This document shows, piece by piece, positions 50,766 to 59,869 of a stretch of DNA of 64,000 nucleotides. This DNA is from Bacillus sp. Marseille-P3661. Its GTDB lineage: Bacteria > Bacillota > Bacilli > Bacillales > Bacillaceae_J. Where the stretch lies: positions 2,067,932 through 2,131,931 of the forward strand of contig NZ_LT965953.1 in assembly GCF_900240995.1 (NCBI RefSeq), read 5' to 3'. The notes below the pieces were generated by a model, which ran no database searches, was not told where the DNA came from, and saw nothing but the letters and a program-made list of their open reading frames with translations. Within the stretch, counting starts at the first letter, position 1. Each line of letters begins with the position of its first letter. A program made the translations under genes and the position numbers.

Positions 50766-52913
50766 CTATTCAAATTCCATTTTCCAACTAAAATAATCGT
50801 TTTCCGGATTTTTTTCATACCGTAACTTCGCATCAAATTTTTTTCCGTTTTTACTTGTAAACCCCTTCACTCCAACAATCCCATTTTTCAGCAATGTCTT
50901 TACCATTGTTTTCGTTGGTTTCTTTTTCATCGAAGCTAAAAATTTGTCATTCTTCCAAATAACAAATTTACAACCACTTTTCCAATTACTACAACCAAAC
51001 CCCTTCTTTCCTTCAACCACAGCATGCTGACATAACGGACAGTTACCTAATACTTCTGTTTCCTTAGTTGAAGCACTGATCTCCTGAATAACTATATCCG
51101 GCTCACTTTTAATTTTTTCAACTGATAGTACAGTAAACTCTGTCATCAGATTTAAAAATTGTGTTTTGCTAAACTTTTGCTTTTCTATATCGGCTAACGT
51201 TTTCTCGATTCGACCGGTAAATTCCAAGTCAAATAAATCTTTAATAGGCAGTGTTTCTACCATTTTAATACCAAGCTCTGTACATATTAAATTTTTATTT
51301 TGAGTTGTAATGTAGCCGATTTCTTTTAGTTTTTTTATAGTTTCTGCTCTTGTGGCCGGAGTACCAATACTAAAACCACTTAAAATGGCAGCCATCATAC
51401 CTTCATTATCATCATCGTCAAAGCTTTTTCCACATGTCTCCATAACTCTTAATAACGTTTTCTCAGTATGGTGTTTGGGTGGCTTTGTAACGTGAGATGT
51501 CAGTTCATGCTTATCAATATCGACCACCTCCAACTCCTCGACATAAGGAAGAATTGTGTCTTTTGATTCGATTTGTTCAACTTTTTTCCACCCTTCTATT
51601 AGTTGTACCTTTCCTTTAGTCAAAAACACGCCTTTTAATTCCGAAATTTTAGTTGTAATTCTCGTTTCCTCGTATTCGGCTATTGGCATAAATTGAGCTA
51701 TAAACCGATTTTTGATCGCATTATAAACGATTTCCTCATCTCTCGTTAACGTTTTAGGTTTAAGATATGTAGGAATAATGGCACTATGGCTCTCCACCTT
51801 GGAGTTGTCAAATACACGTTTTAACTTAGCAAACTTAACTTCTTCAGCAAATGGTAAACTTTGTTTCAAGTTATCCAACACCTTAGCAGCACGTTCAACT
51901 AGGCTTTCCTCTAATACAACACTTGCGGTACGTGGATATGTAATATACTTTTTTTCATAAAGTGATTGAGCAACCTTTAAAACTTTATCAGATGTCCAAC
52001 CTTTATATTTACTAGTAATAAAACCTTGCAGGTTTGAGAGGTTAAATAAATAAGGGGGATATTCTTTCTTATGTTCAACTTGCTTGTCAATAATGGTCCC
52101 TTTTTTGCCTACTATAACTGATTCAAAGCTTTGTAAATATGTGATATCCTTAAACTTATCTTCTTTTTCCTCAAAGTATGTTCCGTCGTACAGCTCACCG
52201 CCACTCGTTTTAAAAGTAGCAATTAATTTAAAATAGTTTTCAGGCACAAACTTTTTTATTTCCTGATCGCGGTCATATATAATCTTTAGAGTCGGTAATA
52301 ATACACGTCCAATATTTAATGCTTGGCCTTTCCCTTTTTGATACTTCAAAGTGGCTACAGATGTTAAATTGATACCTATTAACCAGTCAGCCCATTGTCT
52401 ACTTATACCGGCATCCTGTAACGATTTCAACTCATTGTTGAGCTTTAAATTTTGTAAACCATTTAATACTTCGGTAGGAGTCCATTCATTTAACAGCAAA
52501 CGATAAACAGGCTTATTAACTTTAAGGTTGTAAATAATTGTATCACCAATGATTTGCCCTTCACGATCATAATCACAAGCTGAAATAATACTATCAACAT
52601 CTGTTCGCTTAAACAATCGATGTATTGTTTTTAATTGCTTTTCAGCGCCAAAATCCTTTTGATCTCTATTTTTTGGATTTGATTTCACTTTGTAGCGGAA
52701 AGCTGTGGGGATAAAAGGGAATTTCTCCATCTTCCAGGACTTCATCGTAGAGTCATAATCTTTAGCATCATATAATTGTAATAAATGGCCAAATGCCCAT
52801 GTAATAACATATCCGTTTCCTTCGTAATAACCATCTTGTTTCCCTCTAATTTTTAGAGCATCTGCTATATTTTTTGCAACTGATGGCTTTTCAGTCAATA
52901 TTACTGCGGTCAT
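50766..52913 (-). CDS. topB: DNA topoisomerase III, second divergent copy
   Basis: The product is 715 residues. Toprim LTEKPSVAKNIA and the acidic ACDYDREGQ motif (about 112-120) are kept; the catalytic Tyr326 sits in YPRTASVV, where the usual Asp-Ser after PRT is Ala-Ser. Compared with the copy at 8594-10792, sequence identity is modest, and the zinc region is reduced to one CPLCQHAV / CSNWKSGCKF module. The C-terminus (about 640-715) is a 'Topo C' like small module. Bacilli of the cereus group also have two topB-type genes, so this could be a second functional family with a different DNA partner. Confidence 0.92.
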   Translation of the reverse strand: MTAVILTEKPSVAKNIADALKIRGKQDGYYEGNGYVITWAFGHLLQLYDAKDYDSTMKSWKMEKFPFIPTAFRYKVKSNPKNRDQKDFGAEKQLKTIHRLFKRTDVDSIISACDYDREGQIIGDTIIYNLKVNKPVYRLLLNEWTPTEVLNGLQNLKLNNELKSLQDAGISRQWADWLIGINLTSVATLKYQKGKGQALNIGRVLLPTLKIIYDRDQEIKKFVPENYFKLIATFKTSGGELYDGTYFEEKEDKFKDITYLQSFESVIVGKKGTIIDKQVEHKKEYPPYLFNLSNLQGFITSKYKGWTSDKVLKVAQSLYEKKYITYPRTASVVLEESLVERAAKVLDNLKQSLPFAEEVKFAKLKRVFDNSKVESHSAIIPTYLKPKTLTRDEEIVYNAIKNRFIAQFMPIAEYEETRITTKISELKGVFLTKGKVQLIEGWKKVEQIESKDTILPYVEELEVVDIDKHELTSHVTKPPKHHTEKTLLRVMETCGKSFDDDDNEGMMAAILSGFSIGTPATRAETIKKLKEIGYITTQNKNLICTELGIKMVETLPIKDLFDLEFTGRIEKTLADIEKQKFSKTQFLNLMTEFTVLSVEKIKSEPDIVIQEISASTKETEVLGNCPLCQHAVVEGKKGFGCSNWKSGCKFVIWKNDKFLASMKKKPTKTMVKTLLKNGIVGVKGFTSKNGKKFDAKLRYEKNPENDYFSWKMEFE

Positions 52914-53035
52914 TTTTACTCCTCCAAACTCTTCTTGCCAACTACTCTAATTGTATACGACCTAATCTATTTATGAAAGAGAATCATTTTTGACATTCAC
53001 AGGTTTTAATTTTATATCGCAAATATTAACTGACT

Positions 53036-53068
53036 AAAAAGCTACTGAATCTTTATTCAGTAGCTTTT
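53036..53068. terminator. Bidirectional-looking terminator after the YcdB/SLH gene
   Basis: AAAAGCTACTGAAT / ATTCAGTAGCTTTT arms with a 4-base loop. Confidence 0.92.
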
Positions 53069-53075
53069 ATGAAAA

Positions 53076-55361
53076 CTATTGGTTATACTTTACACGTTCT
53101 TGCAAGAATTGGTAAAACGCTTGTGCACCTTCTCCTCTTGTAACTTTTTTAGTTGGTTCAAACCTTTTGTTAATTGTTGGAATAATCCCTAAATGGTGAA
53201 CGATTGCTGCTTCACCCTTCTTGGTAATTTGATCAACATCTTCAAAATTAATATTAAATAATGATTGGACCTGTGCTAAGTCACTTAATCTCATACTCTT
53301 AACAATTAAATCTGCTAGTTCTTCACGATTGATAGGTTCATTAGGTTTAAGTTCATCTTTTGATTTATCAATTAATCCTTGCTGTACCGCAGATTCAACA
53401 TATGCAAAATATGGTGAACTATTGCCTACATCTTTAAATGTTGCAGCCTTATCAGCAGATGCGAAGTTCATTTTGTAATAATATGGGTCTGGATTCGTTA
53501 TTAACATAAAGGCTTTAATCATTTCACCACGTGTCATCTGCCCTTCCGGTTTTACCAAGCCTTCATCTGAAATGTCGAGGGCATTGTAATCGATTAATAA
53601 CTGTAATGCTTTTTCATTTTTATGACCAGTAATATCCTTTACTTTAGCCTTTTCACGAATAGGCTCACCTGTTTCAATTGATACCCACTTTCCTAAGTTA
53701 GCATCTAAATATACAGGCTGTTCCTGCGGTTTCATCATAAATTGATAAACAAGTTTCACTTCGGGTTTCGATTTAGTACGAGTATTATAATCAAAATTTT
53801 CGATATATACATACTTTGGTACTATATTATAGTTCTCAAAATATGTCTGCTTAGCTTTTTCAATAGAAACAACTGACTTTGTATCAGGAAGCTCCAAATG
53901 GTCATTCCAATTTTGATAATATTGGTATAGGTTTCCTGTTTCTGAGGAAATGCTTACATTTATAAATTGATCGATCATAATAATACCATCAACAATTCGA
54001 TTAAATGTAAAAGTAAACTCCCGCATGTTTTCTGCATTATCGGGCTTTATATTATTCATAGGACTAAAAGTTAATTCATGCAATCGATCAGCCGCAAATG
54101 TTTTTAGGTGTTCAATAGCCTTATCTTTTGCTTGTTCATAATTAAATTGTTGGTTGATTGATTCAGAGTCTGAGAGTGGGCGATAGCGGTTCGGATCATC
54201 TTTGCTGTAATTGAGAACCTGCCCTGTTTGACCGTTTATTGAAACATAAACCCAATATTGATTCTCGCCAACCATCCAATTTAAATCCCAAGTAGGAAAC
54301 GGACGATGTTCATTTTTATCATTAAAGGAAACATTCTCTAATCGCGCAGTATCAGGAATTGAAAAGTATTTTTTTGCTAATTCTATTGCGTCGTTTTGAG
54401 TTAATTCATTTTTTACTGGACTATTTTGATTTGGTTTCTCTTTTGAAAGTGGCTCTAGAGTCTCATTAAATTCCTTTAAATCTACAGGTTTTCCTGTGTA
54501 ATCCAGCCATTGACCTGTTTTGGCATCAATATATGGGTAACTAAATCGGCTGTCATACGCCAGTTTCACAGTATTAGGTTGGCTTGGTAGAAATTGCGGT
54601 CTATAAAAAACGTTATATTTTAGTTCAATTGGTAATGTTGCCTTTATTTTATTAACAGCTTCATCTTGTTTTATCATCCCATTCGTTTCAGGAATTTTAA
54701 CATAATCGTCCCAACGATATTCATAGGAGGTAATCTCCCCATTTCCATTCACTCCAACAGAAATAAACTGCTCTAAAAATGAAATTCCATTCTCAACCCG
54801 CATAAAAGGAAAATAATAACTTGCATTGCCTTGTAATGGCGGTTTTTGATTAGATAGAACTGTTTCATCCAATTTCACTAAATTTTCCTTTTGTGGAGCC
54901 TTTTGTTTAATAAATTGTTGAGCCAACTCTTTAGCTTTAGCCGCATTAACCTTAGGAGGATAAGCTGGCTGTTGATTAAATGTATCATCCCATCGATTCA
55001 TTGAAATAACAGTGCCAGTTTCCGCGTCAATAGTAATGTTAATACTGCCATAACCCTGTTCAGTTTGTTTATTCCAGTTCACGTTCCACACTGTTCGATT
55101 GCCTGGATACCAATTACTTTGATAATTCACAGATTGTTGGGAGAACTCTTTTGGAATTTCAATAAAACCTTTGGCAATATCTATTGCTTGTTCTTTTGAT
55201 ACGGCTGTAACCCCTGCTTGAACTTGAGAAGAAACAATTTCAGCCTTAACGTTTCCTCCAAGTCCTTGATTTACCATTGGGTTTTCTGCACTAGCCATCG
55301 GAACCGCCATTAATTGTGGCAGGACCAACATACAACTTAAAAATACGGCTTTCTTTTTCAT
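53076..55361 (-). CDS. Secreted YcdB/YcdC-repeat protein with three C-terminal SLH domains
   Basis: The product is 761 residues from ATG 55361 (AGGAGG 9 bases upstream). A signal peptide ends near ASAEN. The main part has two large YcdB/YcdC halves, each starting with an 'A.ELA..FI' helix and containing W-D-x-N-W-N and TGxV repeats typical of PepSY-like folds (WNVNWNKQT, WDLNWMVGE). The end carries three SLH repeats (about 595-760) for cell-wall attachment: TRGEMIKAFML, NREELADLIV, TRGEGAQAFY. It is a surface-bound protein, perhaps protease-inhibitor-like. It is not the S-layer subunit, which is at 61311-63917. Confidence 0.9.
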   Translation of the reverse strand: MKKKAVFLSCMLVLPQLMAVPMASAENPMVNQGLGGNVKAEIVSSQVQAGVTAVSKEQAIDIAKGFIEIPKEFSQQSVNYQSNWYPGNRTVWNVNWNKQTEQGYGSINITIDAETGTVISMNRWDDTFNQQPAYPPKVNAAKAKELAQQFIKQKAPQKENLVKLDETVLSNQKPPLQGNASYYFPFMRVENGISFLEQFISVGVNGNGEITSYEYRWDDYVKIPETNGMIKQDEAVNKIKATLPIELKYNVFYRPQFLPSQPNTVKLAYDSRFSYPYIDAKTGQWLDYTGKPVDLKEFNETLEPLSKEKPNQNSPVKNELTQNDAIELAKKYFSIPDTARLENVSFNDKNEHRPFPTWDLNWMVGENQYWVYVSINGQTGQVLNYSKDDPNRYRPLSDSESINQQFNYEQAKDKAIEHLKTFAADRLHELTFSPMNNIKPDNAENMREFTFTFNRIVDGIIMIDQFINVSISSETGNLYQYYQNWNDHLELPDTKSVVSIEKAKQTYFENYNIVPKYVYIENFDYNTRTKSKPEVKLVYQFMMKPQEQPVYLDANLGKWVSIETGEPIREKAKVKDITGHKNEKALQLLIDYNALDISDEGLVKPEGQMTRGEMIKAFMLITNPDPYYYKMNFASADKAATFKDVGNSSPYFAYVESAVQQGLIDKSKDELKPNEPINREELADLIVKSMRLSDLAQVQSLFNINFEDVDQITKKGEAAIVHHLGIIPTINKRFEPTKKVTRGEGAQAFYQFLQERVKYNQ

Positions 55362-55509
55362 ATCCATCTTCCTCCTAGACTAATACTTAATATCTACTAG
55401 ACGATATTTATTGGAGAAAGTTACTTTAATATGTAAGAAATTTCAAAAAAATTTATTCTTATATACAATATTTAACAAAAAGGATTTATTTGCAAAAATG
55501 GGAATTTTC

Positions 55510-55538
55510 TTGTATTTACTCTCGGTCAATGATATATT
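55510..55538 (+). promoter_or_regulatory. Promoter of the second csp gene (extended -10)
   Basis: TTGTAT and TATATT separated by 17 bases, with TG one base before the -10. Transcription should start near 55545, giving an approximately 150-base 5' leader, the usual arrangement for temperature-responsive csp mRNA. Confidence 0.7.
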
Positions 55539-55696
55539 TAAAATAATCAACTTATAGAAAAAATGGTAATTTGCCTAAATGGAAATATACATGTCTTTTC
55601 TCACTTTAATTCTGAGTTAAATCACCAATTAAAGTATTTAAGTTGAGGATATTTATGTGCACAGTATGTGCAGGATTCAATAGGAGGAAAGTAAGT

Positions 55697-55897
55697 ATGC
55701 AAAACGGTAAAGTAAAATGGTTTAATGCAGAAAAAGGTTACGGATTTATTGAAGTAGAAGGTGGAGATGATGTATTTGTACATTTCTCAGCTATCCAAGC
55801 AGAGGGGTTTAAGACTCTAGAAGAAGGCCAAGAAGTATCTTTTGAAATTGTTGACGGCGCTAGAGGCCCACAAGCTGCAAACGTAACCAAGTTATAA
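55697..55897 (+). CDS. Cold-shock protein (second copy)
   Basis: The product is 66 residues from ATG 55697 with AGGAGG 9 bases upstream; the open frame begins at 55643 but lacks a site there. KGYGFIE (RNP1) and VFVHFSAI (RNP2) are intact. It chaperones single-stranded RNA. Long leader and separate promoter, see 55510-55538. Very like the copy at 30676-30876, differing mainly at positions such as Tyr versus Phe in RNP1 and in the last third. Confidence 0.96.
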   Translation: MQNGKVKWFNAEKGYGFIEVEGGDDVFVHFSAIQAEGFKTLEEGQEVSFEIVDGARGPQAANVTKL

Positions 55898-55944
55898 TTT
55901 CTCTAATAACTTTCAAACAATAATCGAACTAAAAAATATACAAG

Positions 55945-55976
55945 GAAAGGCTATCTATGGATAGTCTTTTCTTTTT
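55945..55976 (+). terminator. Terminator of the second csp gene
   Basis: AAAGGCTATC / GATAGTCTTT arms with a 4-base loop, followed by TCTTTTT. Confidence 0.85.
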
Positions 55977-56031
55977 GATGCATTTTTTCTGAAATAAAAA
56001 CAAATTCTATACTCATGAGGAGGGAATCATA

Positions 56032-56280
56032 ATGAGTGAACCATTTAACGATTTAAAACAAGTCGAACTTTCTATTGACGCTGCTCAGAAAATGGTAGGG
56101 TCTGCGACTATGAGTATGGAGCCAGGTCAGCTTGCAGCAGCTACAGATGCAGTAAATGTTGCCAGATCACAATTAGAAACAGCAAGAAACAACGCTACAG
56201 GTGTTGACAATGAATTTTTAGCTCAACAAACAGCACTCTTAAATCAATGTGCAGAGCAATTACAAGAAGCTAAACAGTAA
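56032..56280 (+). CDS. DUF2564-family protein
   Basis: The product is 82 residues; GAGGAGGGA lies 9 bases before the ATG. The DUF2564 pattern is clear: KQVELSIDAAQKMVGSATMSM, an Ala-rich helix, ATGVDNEFLAQQ, and a CAEQL end. A helical, cytosolic protein without known function, common in Bacillus. Confidence 0.85.
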   Translation: MSEPFNDLKQVELSIDAAQKMVGSATMSMEPGQLAAATDAVNVARSQLETARNNATGVDNEFLAQQTALLNQCAEQLQEAKQ

Positions 56281-56304
56281 TAAAACCTTTTAAACCAAAC
56301 CACA

Positions 56305-56330
56305 GGGAAGAGTTTAACTCTTCCCTTTTA
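56305..56330 (+). terminator. Terminator of the DUF2564 gene
   Basis: GGGAAGAGTT / AACTCTTCCC stem followed by TTTTATAATTT. Confidence 0.9.
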
Positions 56331-56349
56331 TAATTTAACAATTTCTGGT

Positions 56350-56526
56350 CTATGAAAGCTTTTTCCCTATCTTTTGCAAGCTTTCTCCGACAGTACATTT
56401 ATTTATACAAAAGCTTTGGGCATATTTTTTTCCAAACTCTTTTCGGTGGTGATGGATTAAAAAACAACCATTGCAATATGTATCCAATAATTCACCAACA
56501 GACCTTATCAATTGTTTTTTATCCAC
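56350..56526 (-). CDS. Small zinc-finger-domain protein
   Basis: The product is 58 residues from GTG 56526 (GGAGGTG 6 bases upstream; the frame opens at 56556). It keeps YCNGCFL ... SFCINKCTVGE, four Cys in two pairs (CNGC, CINKC) as in the zinc-finger-domain proteins (DUF2602-like) of Bacillus. It follows the RNase H-like gene by 16 bases, so it is probably in its operon. Role unknown. Confidence 0.75.
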   Translation of the reverse strand: MDKKQLIRSVGELLDTYCNGCFLIHHHRKEFGKKYAQSFCINKCTVGESLQKIGKKLS

Positions 56527-56542
56527 ATCTACACCTCCATTC

Positions 56543-57208
56543 CTACTGTTGTTCATCCAGTTCTAAACGACTGCTAATTTCAACTCCATTTAATGCTTGT
56601 AATGCGAGCTGGTCTGTTTCCCGGTTTTCTTTTCTGGGAATTGGTTCAAAAACTGGTTTAATACCAAGTCTTTTTAATTTTTCTTCAATTCGATCAATCC
56701 ACCGTGTAAACTCTTGCTCATATACCGGCCATTCCCCACTTAGTTGATTTAAAACAACTTGTGAATCTCCCTTAAATGTTACTTCTATATGATGTACTCC
56801 TAAATTCTCAAGTTCCTGTAATACAAGCCAAAATGCAGCATACTCTGCCTCATTGTTAGACTCTAATTGTTCTATTTGTTCATTCTTTCTTATTCGATAG
56901 CGTTTATTATTTTGAGTAAAATAAATGGCTGCTCCTAAACCGGACATGCGAGTTTCAATATCATAACCGCCATCAAAATATGCAACAATATCATGTGGCT
57001 CTGTTTCAATCCCTACTAAGAATTTTTGCAATTCTTTCTTTGTCCACTTTTGGTCTGATGTATCATAGAAAAGAATTTCCTTTGCCCGACCTGTCCTTTC
57101 AAAATCCTCAGCTAACAGTATCGCTTGTTTTGCTGGCATTATATCGGAGCCAAGTTCAACTTCTAAACCTTTAGGTGTTTTATAAGTCCAAACAATAGAT
57201 ACTTTCAT
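56543..57208 (-). CDS. ypeP: RNase H-fold protein with viroplasmin-like N-terminus (YpeP-type)
   Basis: The product is 221 residues from ATG 57208 (AAAGGAG 6 bases upstream). A short N-terminal part (KVSIVWTYKTPKGLEVEL) is followed by an RNase H domain with acidic residues DGGYDI (Asp), NNEAEYAAFWLVL (Glu) and TFKGDSQVVLNQL (Asp), and a late RKENRETDQLA (Asp). It may cut RNA in RNA-DNA hybrids. Divergent from the smaller RNase H gene at 57343; in B. subtilis ypeP and ypdQ are also neighbours. Confidence 0.85.
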   Translation of the reverse strand: MKVSIVWTYKTPKGLEVELGSDIMPAKQAILLAEDFERTGRAKEILFYDTSDQKWTKKELQKFLVGIETEPHDIVAYFDGGYDIETRMSGLGAAIYFTQNNKRYRIRKNEQIEQLESNNEAEYAAFWLVLQELENLGVHHIEVTFKGDSQVVLNQLSGEWPVYEQEFTRWIDRIEEKLKRLGIKPVFEPIPRKENRETDQLALQALNGVEISSRLELDEQQ

Positions 57209-57342
57209 AAAAAAGCTCCTTTCCAACGGTTAAAATTAATTTTATCATAAAGTATTCGATTCCAAACTATTACTTATTGTTAACTAATTCGTAATAATTA
57301 TGGTAAAATACAAAATATCATTTTGAAGATGGGGGAATACGT

Positions 57343-57729
57343 TTGATAGAAGTTTATATCGATGGCGCTAGCGCTGGTGATCCAGGCCCATCTGGCGCTG
57401 GCATATTTATAAAGAGTAACGGGAGCGTTGAACGTCATGCAATACCTCTTGGAATCATGTCGAATCACGAAGCAGAATATGCAGCACTTGTTAAAGCTCT
57501 TGAAATCTGCGTTGAACATAAGTATGCAATCATTTCCATTCGTACAGATTCCCAATTAGTAGATCGTGCAGTAGAAAAACGTTATGTTAAAAACGAAACT
57601 TTTAAACCCTATTTGGAACGTGCATTACATCTTATGGAACAATTTGATTTATGCTTTATTAAATGGATACCAAGTAAACAAAATTCTATGGCAGACGAAT
57701 TAGCAAGAAAAGCCATTCATCACAATTAA
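57343..57729 (+). CDS. ypdQ: RNase HI-like protein (YpdQ-type)
   Basis: The product is 128 residues from TTG 57343 with GGGGGAA upstream. Full RNase H acidic set: Asp7 in YIDGASAGDPGPSG, Glu44-area NHEAEYAAL, Asp in RTDSQLV, Asp in NSMADELAR. It removes RNA from RNA-DNA hybrids or is a paralog with altered activity. It lies 30 bases before the EamA transporter gene on the same strand and may be cotranscribed with it. Confidence 0.9.
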   Translation: MIEVYIDGASAGDPGPSGAGIFIKSNGSVERHAIPLGIMSNHEAEYAALVKALEICVEHKYAIISIRTDSQLVDRAVEKRYVKNETFKPYLERALHLMEQFDLCFIKWIPSKQNSMADELARKAIHHN

Positions 57730-57759
57730 AAAACGGATTAAAATAAAGGGAGTTTAACC

Positions 57760-58692
57760 ATGAAACATCACCAATTGCTAGCAGATATCAGTCTATTACT
57801 CGTTGCATTTATCTGGGGAGCAACCTTTGTTTTAGTGCAAAATGCAATCGCCTTATTAGAGCCGTTTACTTTCAACTGCATTCGTTTTGGTATGGCAGCA
57901 CTTTTTCTTACTATTTGGTTGCTGCTTATTAAGAGAACGTTAATAAAACAAATCAATAAACAGCTGCTATTCTCCGGAATTATCATCGGTATTTGGCTTT
58001 TTACAGCATACGCACTTCAAACATTTGGACTTCTATATACTGCATCATCCAAAGCTGGATTTATTACTGGTTTAAGTGTTGTTTTAGTCCCACTGCTTGC
58101 CTTTGTTTTTCTTAGACAAGCAATAAAGCCATTTGCAATCACAGGTGTTGCTATAGCGACAATTGGCCTTTATTTATTAACACTCGGAGATAGCATTGCA
58201 TTAAACTTTGGAGATCTTTTAGTTTTTTTCTGTGCGATATCGTTTGCAGCGCATATTATTGTAACAGGTAAATATACAACATTTTATTCAACCTTATTGC
58301 TGACGATTATACAAATTTTAACCGTTTCAATATTAAGTTGTATTGCTGCATTCTTTTTTGAAGACTGGCAACTAGCCTTTAATCCAAAGGTGATAGGTAA
58401 CTTCGATGTAGCAATAGCATTAGGTATTTGTTCAATTTTTGCAACAGCACTTGCTTTTTTAGCTCAAACAAACTTTCAGAAGTATACAACCCCTACTCGT
58501 GTTGCATTAATCTTTGCAATGGAGCCTGTTTTTGCAGCTATTACAGCTTACTTTTGGGCTCACGAACGTCTAGGAATGAAAGCAATGCTCGGTTGTTTAC
58601 TCATCTTTATAGGAATGATATTTGCAGAAATGCCACAAAAAGTATTTTTGGTTTTAAAGAAAAATAAGTATCAACGAAAAAAAGTTATTTAA
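57760..58692 (+). CDS. DMT-family (EamA) transporter
   Basis: The product is 310 residues with ten hydrophobic spans in two EamA repeats: ISLLLVAFIWGATFVLVQNAI opens the first, and FMEP-like FAMEPVFAAITAYFWAHERLG the second. It probably exports or exchanges an amino acid or metabolite. AGGGAG precedes the ATG. Substrate not identifiable by sequence. Upstream gene is the small RNase H. Confidence 0.92.
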   Translation: MKHHQLLADISLLLVAFIWGATFVLVQNAIALLEPFTFNCIRFGMAALFLTIWLLLIKRTLIKQINKQLLFSGIIIGIWLFTAYALQTFGLLYTASSKAGFITGLSVVLVPLLAFVFLRQAIKPFAITGVAIATIGLYLLTLGDSIALNFGDLLVFFCAISFAAHIIVTGKYTTFYSTLLLTIIQILTVSILSCIAAFFFEDWQLAFNPKVIGNFDVAIALGICSIFATALAFLAQTNFQKYTTPTRVALIFAMEPVFAAITAYFWAHERLGMKAMLGCLLIFIGMIFAEMPQKVFLVLKKNKYQRKKVI

Positions 58693-58732
58693 AAAAGACT
58701 TGCTTTGGTTTAACTGCCAGCAAGCCTTTTTT
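58691..58732. terminator. Bidirectional terminator
   Basis: AAAAAAGACTTGCT / AGCAAGCCTTTTT arms between convergent genes. Confidence 0.88.
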
Positions 58733-59018
58733 ATAATATCTTTTTTTGTTTAATGAGTTGGTATGCTTGTTTTTTAGTTGAAACATTATGCGCTTTAAAG
58801 ACCTCTAATAGCGCAATAAAGAAACTTCCATCAAACTGCAGCTGTGCTTTTAATGTTATTTCTATCGCTACATTTACAAGCGAATCCGGAGATTCTGTAT
58901 ATACTTTTCCGAATTTAATAAAACCTAATGAATCATCTTGAAAATGAAAGCCTTTTTCTTGTAACTTGTTAAGATAATCTACTGTCGATACTGCCAAAAT
59001 AAGGTCTCCTTCTTTCAT
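58731..59018 (-). CDS. Small unknown protein (possible DUF6123-like)
   Basis: The product is 95 residues from ATG 59018; the ribosome site is poor (GAAAAG) and the frame is open to 59054. YLNKLQEKGFHFQDDSLGFIKFGKVYT in the first half and NVSTKKQAYQLIKQKK near the end read like a small helical Bacillus protein; the wording recalls DUF6123, but I am not sure. Ends at the shared terminator. Confidence 0.5.
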   Translation of the reverse strand: MKEGDLILAVSTVDYLNKLQEKGFHFQDDSLGFIKFGKVYTESPDSLVNVAIEITLKAQLQFDGSFFIALLEVFKAHNVSTKKQAYQLIKQKKIL

Positions 59019-59079
59019 CTTTTCACATGAAATATCATACCTAAATTTCAACAATATCGCCAGATTATTTTCGTCAAAA

Positions 59080-59541
59080 TTATTTTTTTTGGAGCAAATA
59101 GCTTAGTACACCCATTGCAGTCCCTAGCAATGCTCCGCCAACAACTTCTTCTGGCTGATGTCCAAGACTTTCTTTAATTTTTTCTTCCTTTTGTTCATGC
59201 CTATTAGCCGCACCATTCAATCCTTCCATACGTTCAATTTCTTCATGTAGGTCATTTACTACCACAGACAATTCGCCTGTTTGCCGGCGAACACCCTGTG
59301 CATCATACATTACAATTAGGCCAAATATGGTAGATAACGCAAAATCAATAGTTGGGATACCACGTTTCATTGCAATATATGAAGCCAATGATGCTACACC
59401 GGCCGAATGTGAGCTAGGCATTCCTCCTGTTGAGAAAATTAGACTCCAATCCCATTTTCCTGTTCGAATTTTTGTAAGTGGTACCTTTAAAAACTGGGCT
59501 AATCCAATAGATGCAAATGCAGTAACAATACCTCTATTCAT
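59080..59541 (-). CDS. yuiD: YuiD-type divergent PAP2 (DUF212) membrane protein
   Basis: The product is 153 residues, membrane bound. STGGMPSSHSAGVASLASYIA is the acid-phosphatase-like signature with the Pro-Ser-Ser-His core, and GHQPEEVVGGALLGTAMG gives the second His motif. Family members are related to PAP2 phosphatases but lack one catalytic Arg motif, so activity on a lipid phosphate is likely but unproven. GAGGT precedes ATG 59541. Confidence 0.9.
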   Translation of the reverse strand: MNRGIVTAFASIGLAQFLKVPLTKIRTGKWDWSLIFSTGGMPSSHSAGVASLASYIAMKRGIPTIDFALSTIFGLIVMYDAQGVRRQTGELSVVVNDLHEEIERMEGLNGAANRHEQKEEKIKESLGHQPEEVVGGALLGTAMGVLSYLLQKK

Positions 59542-59679
59542 ATCTACCTCCGATTTGGATTTTATCTTATTTTTTAACTAAACAGAGGCATTCATTCATG
59601 ATCTTGCACTTTCATAAATAAGACAACTTAAGGAAAGCATAAATAAAGACTATATTATTAAATCTGGAGGGAAAATAAA

Positions 59680-59817
59680 ATGACAAATCCAAAAAACAGT
59701 AATCGAGGAACTGCTGCACCAGGAGTAAATCCACAAGGCTATTCACAAGATGGAATGACACCTAATCCCAAAAGTCAACTAGAACAAAAAGCTAAAAAGA
59801 GCAATACTAAAATATAA
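59680..59817 (+). CDS. sspL: Small acid-soluble spore protein L-like
   Basis: The product is 45 residues; TGGAGGG lies 7 bases before ATG 59680. The C-terminal half PKSQLEQKAKKSNTKI closely matches the end of SspL (a KTELEERAKKSNTK-type tail), and the N-terminal half is Asn/Gly/Pro-rich, as in the minor SASP of Bacillus spores. Such proteins are made in the forespore, usually from SigG promoters. Not visible in longer-ORF tracks because of its size. Confidence 0.85.
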   Translation: MTNPKNSNRGTAAPGVNPQGYSQDGMTPNPKSQLEQKAKKSNTKI

Positions 59818-59836
59818 ACTGATTTACGGTACTGAT

Positions 59837-59859
59837 CCCCATATGCCTAGCACATGGGG
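59837..59859 (+). terminator. Hairpin after sspL
   Basis: CCCCATATG / CACATGGGG arms with a 5-base loop, modest T content after it. Confidence 0.65.
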
Positions 59860-59869
59860 ACTTATTTAT

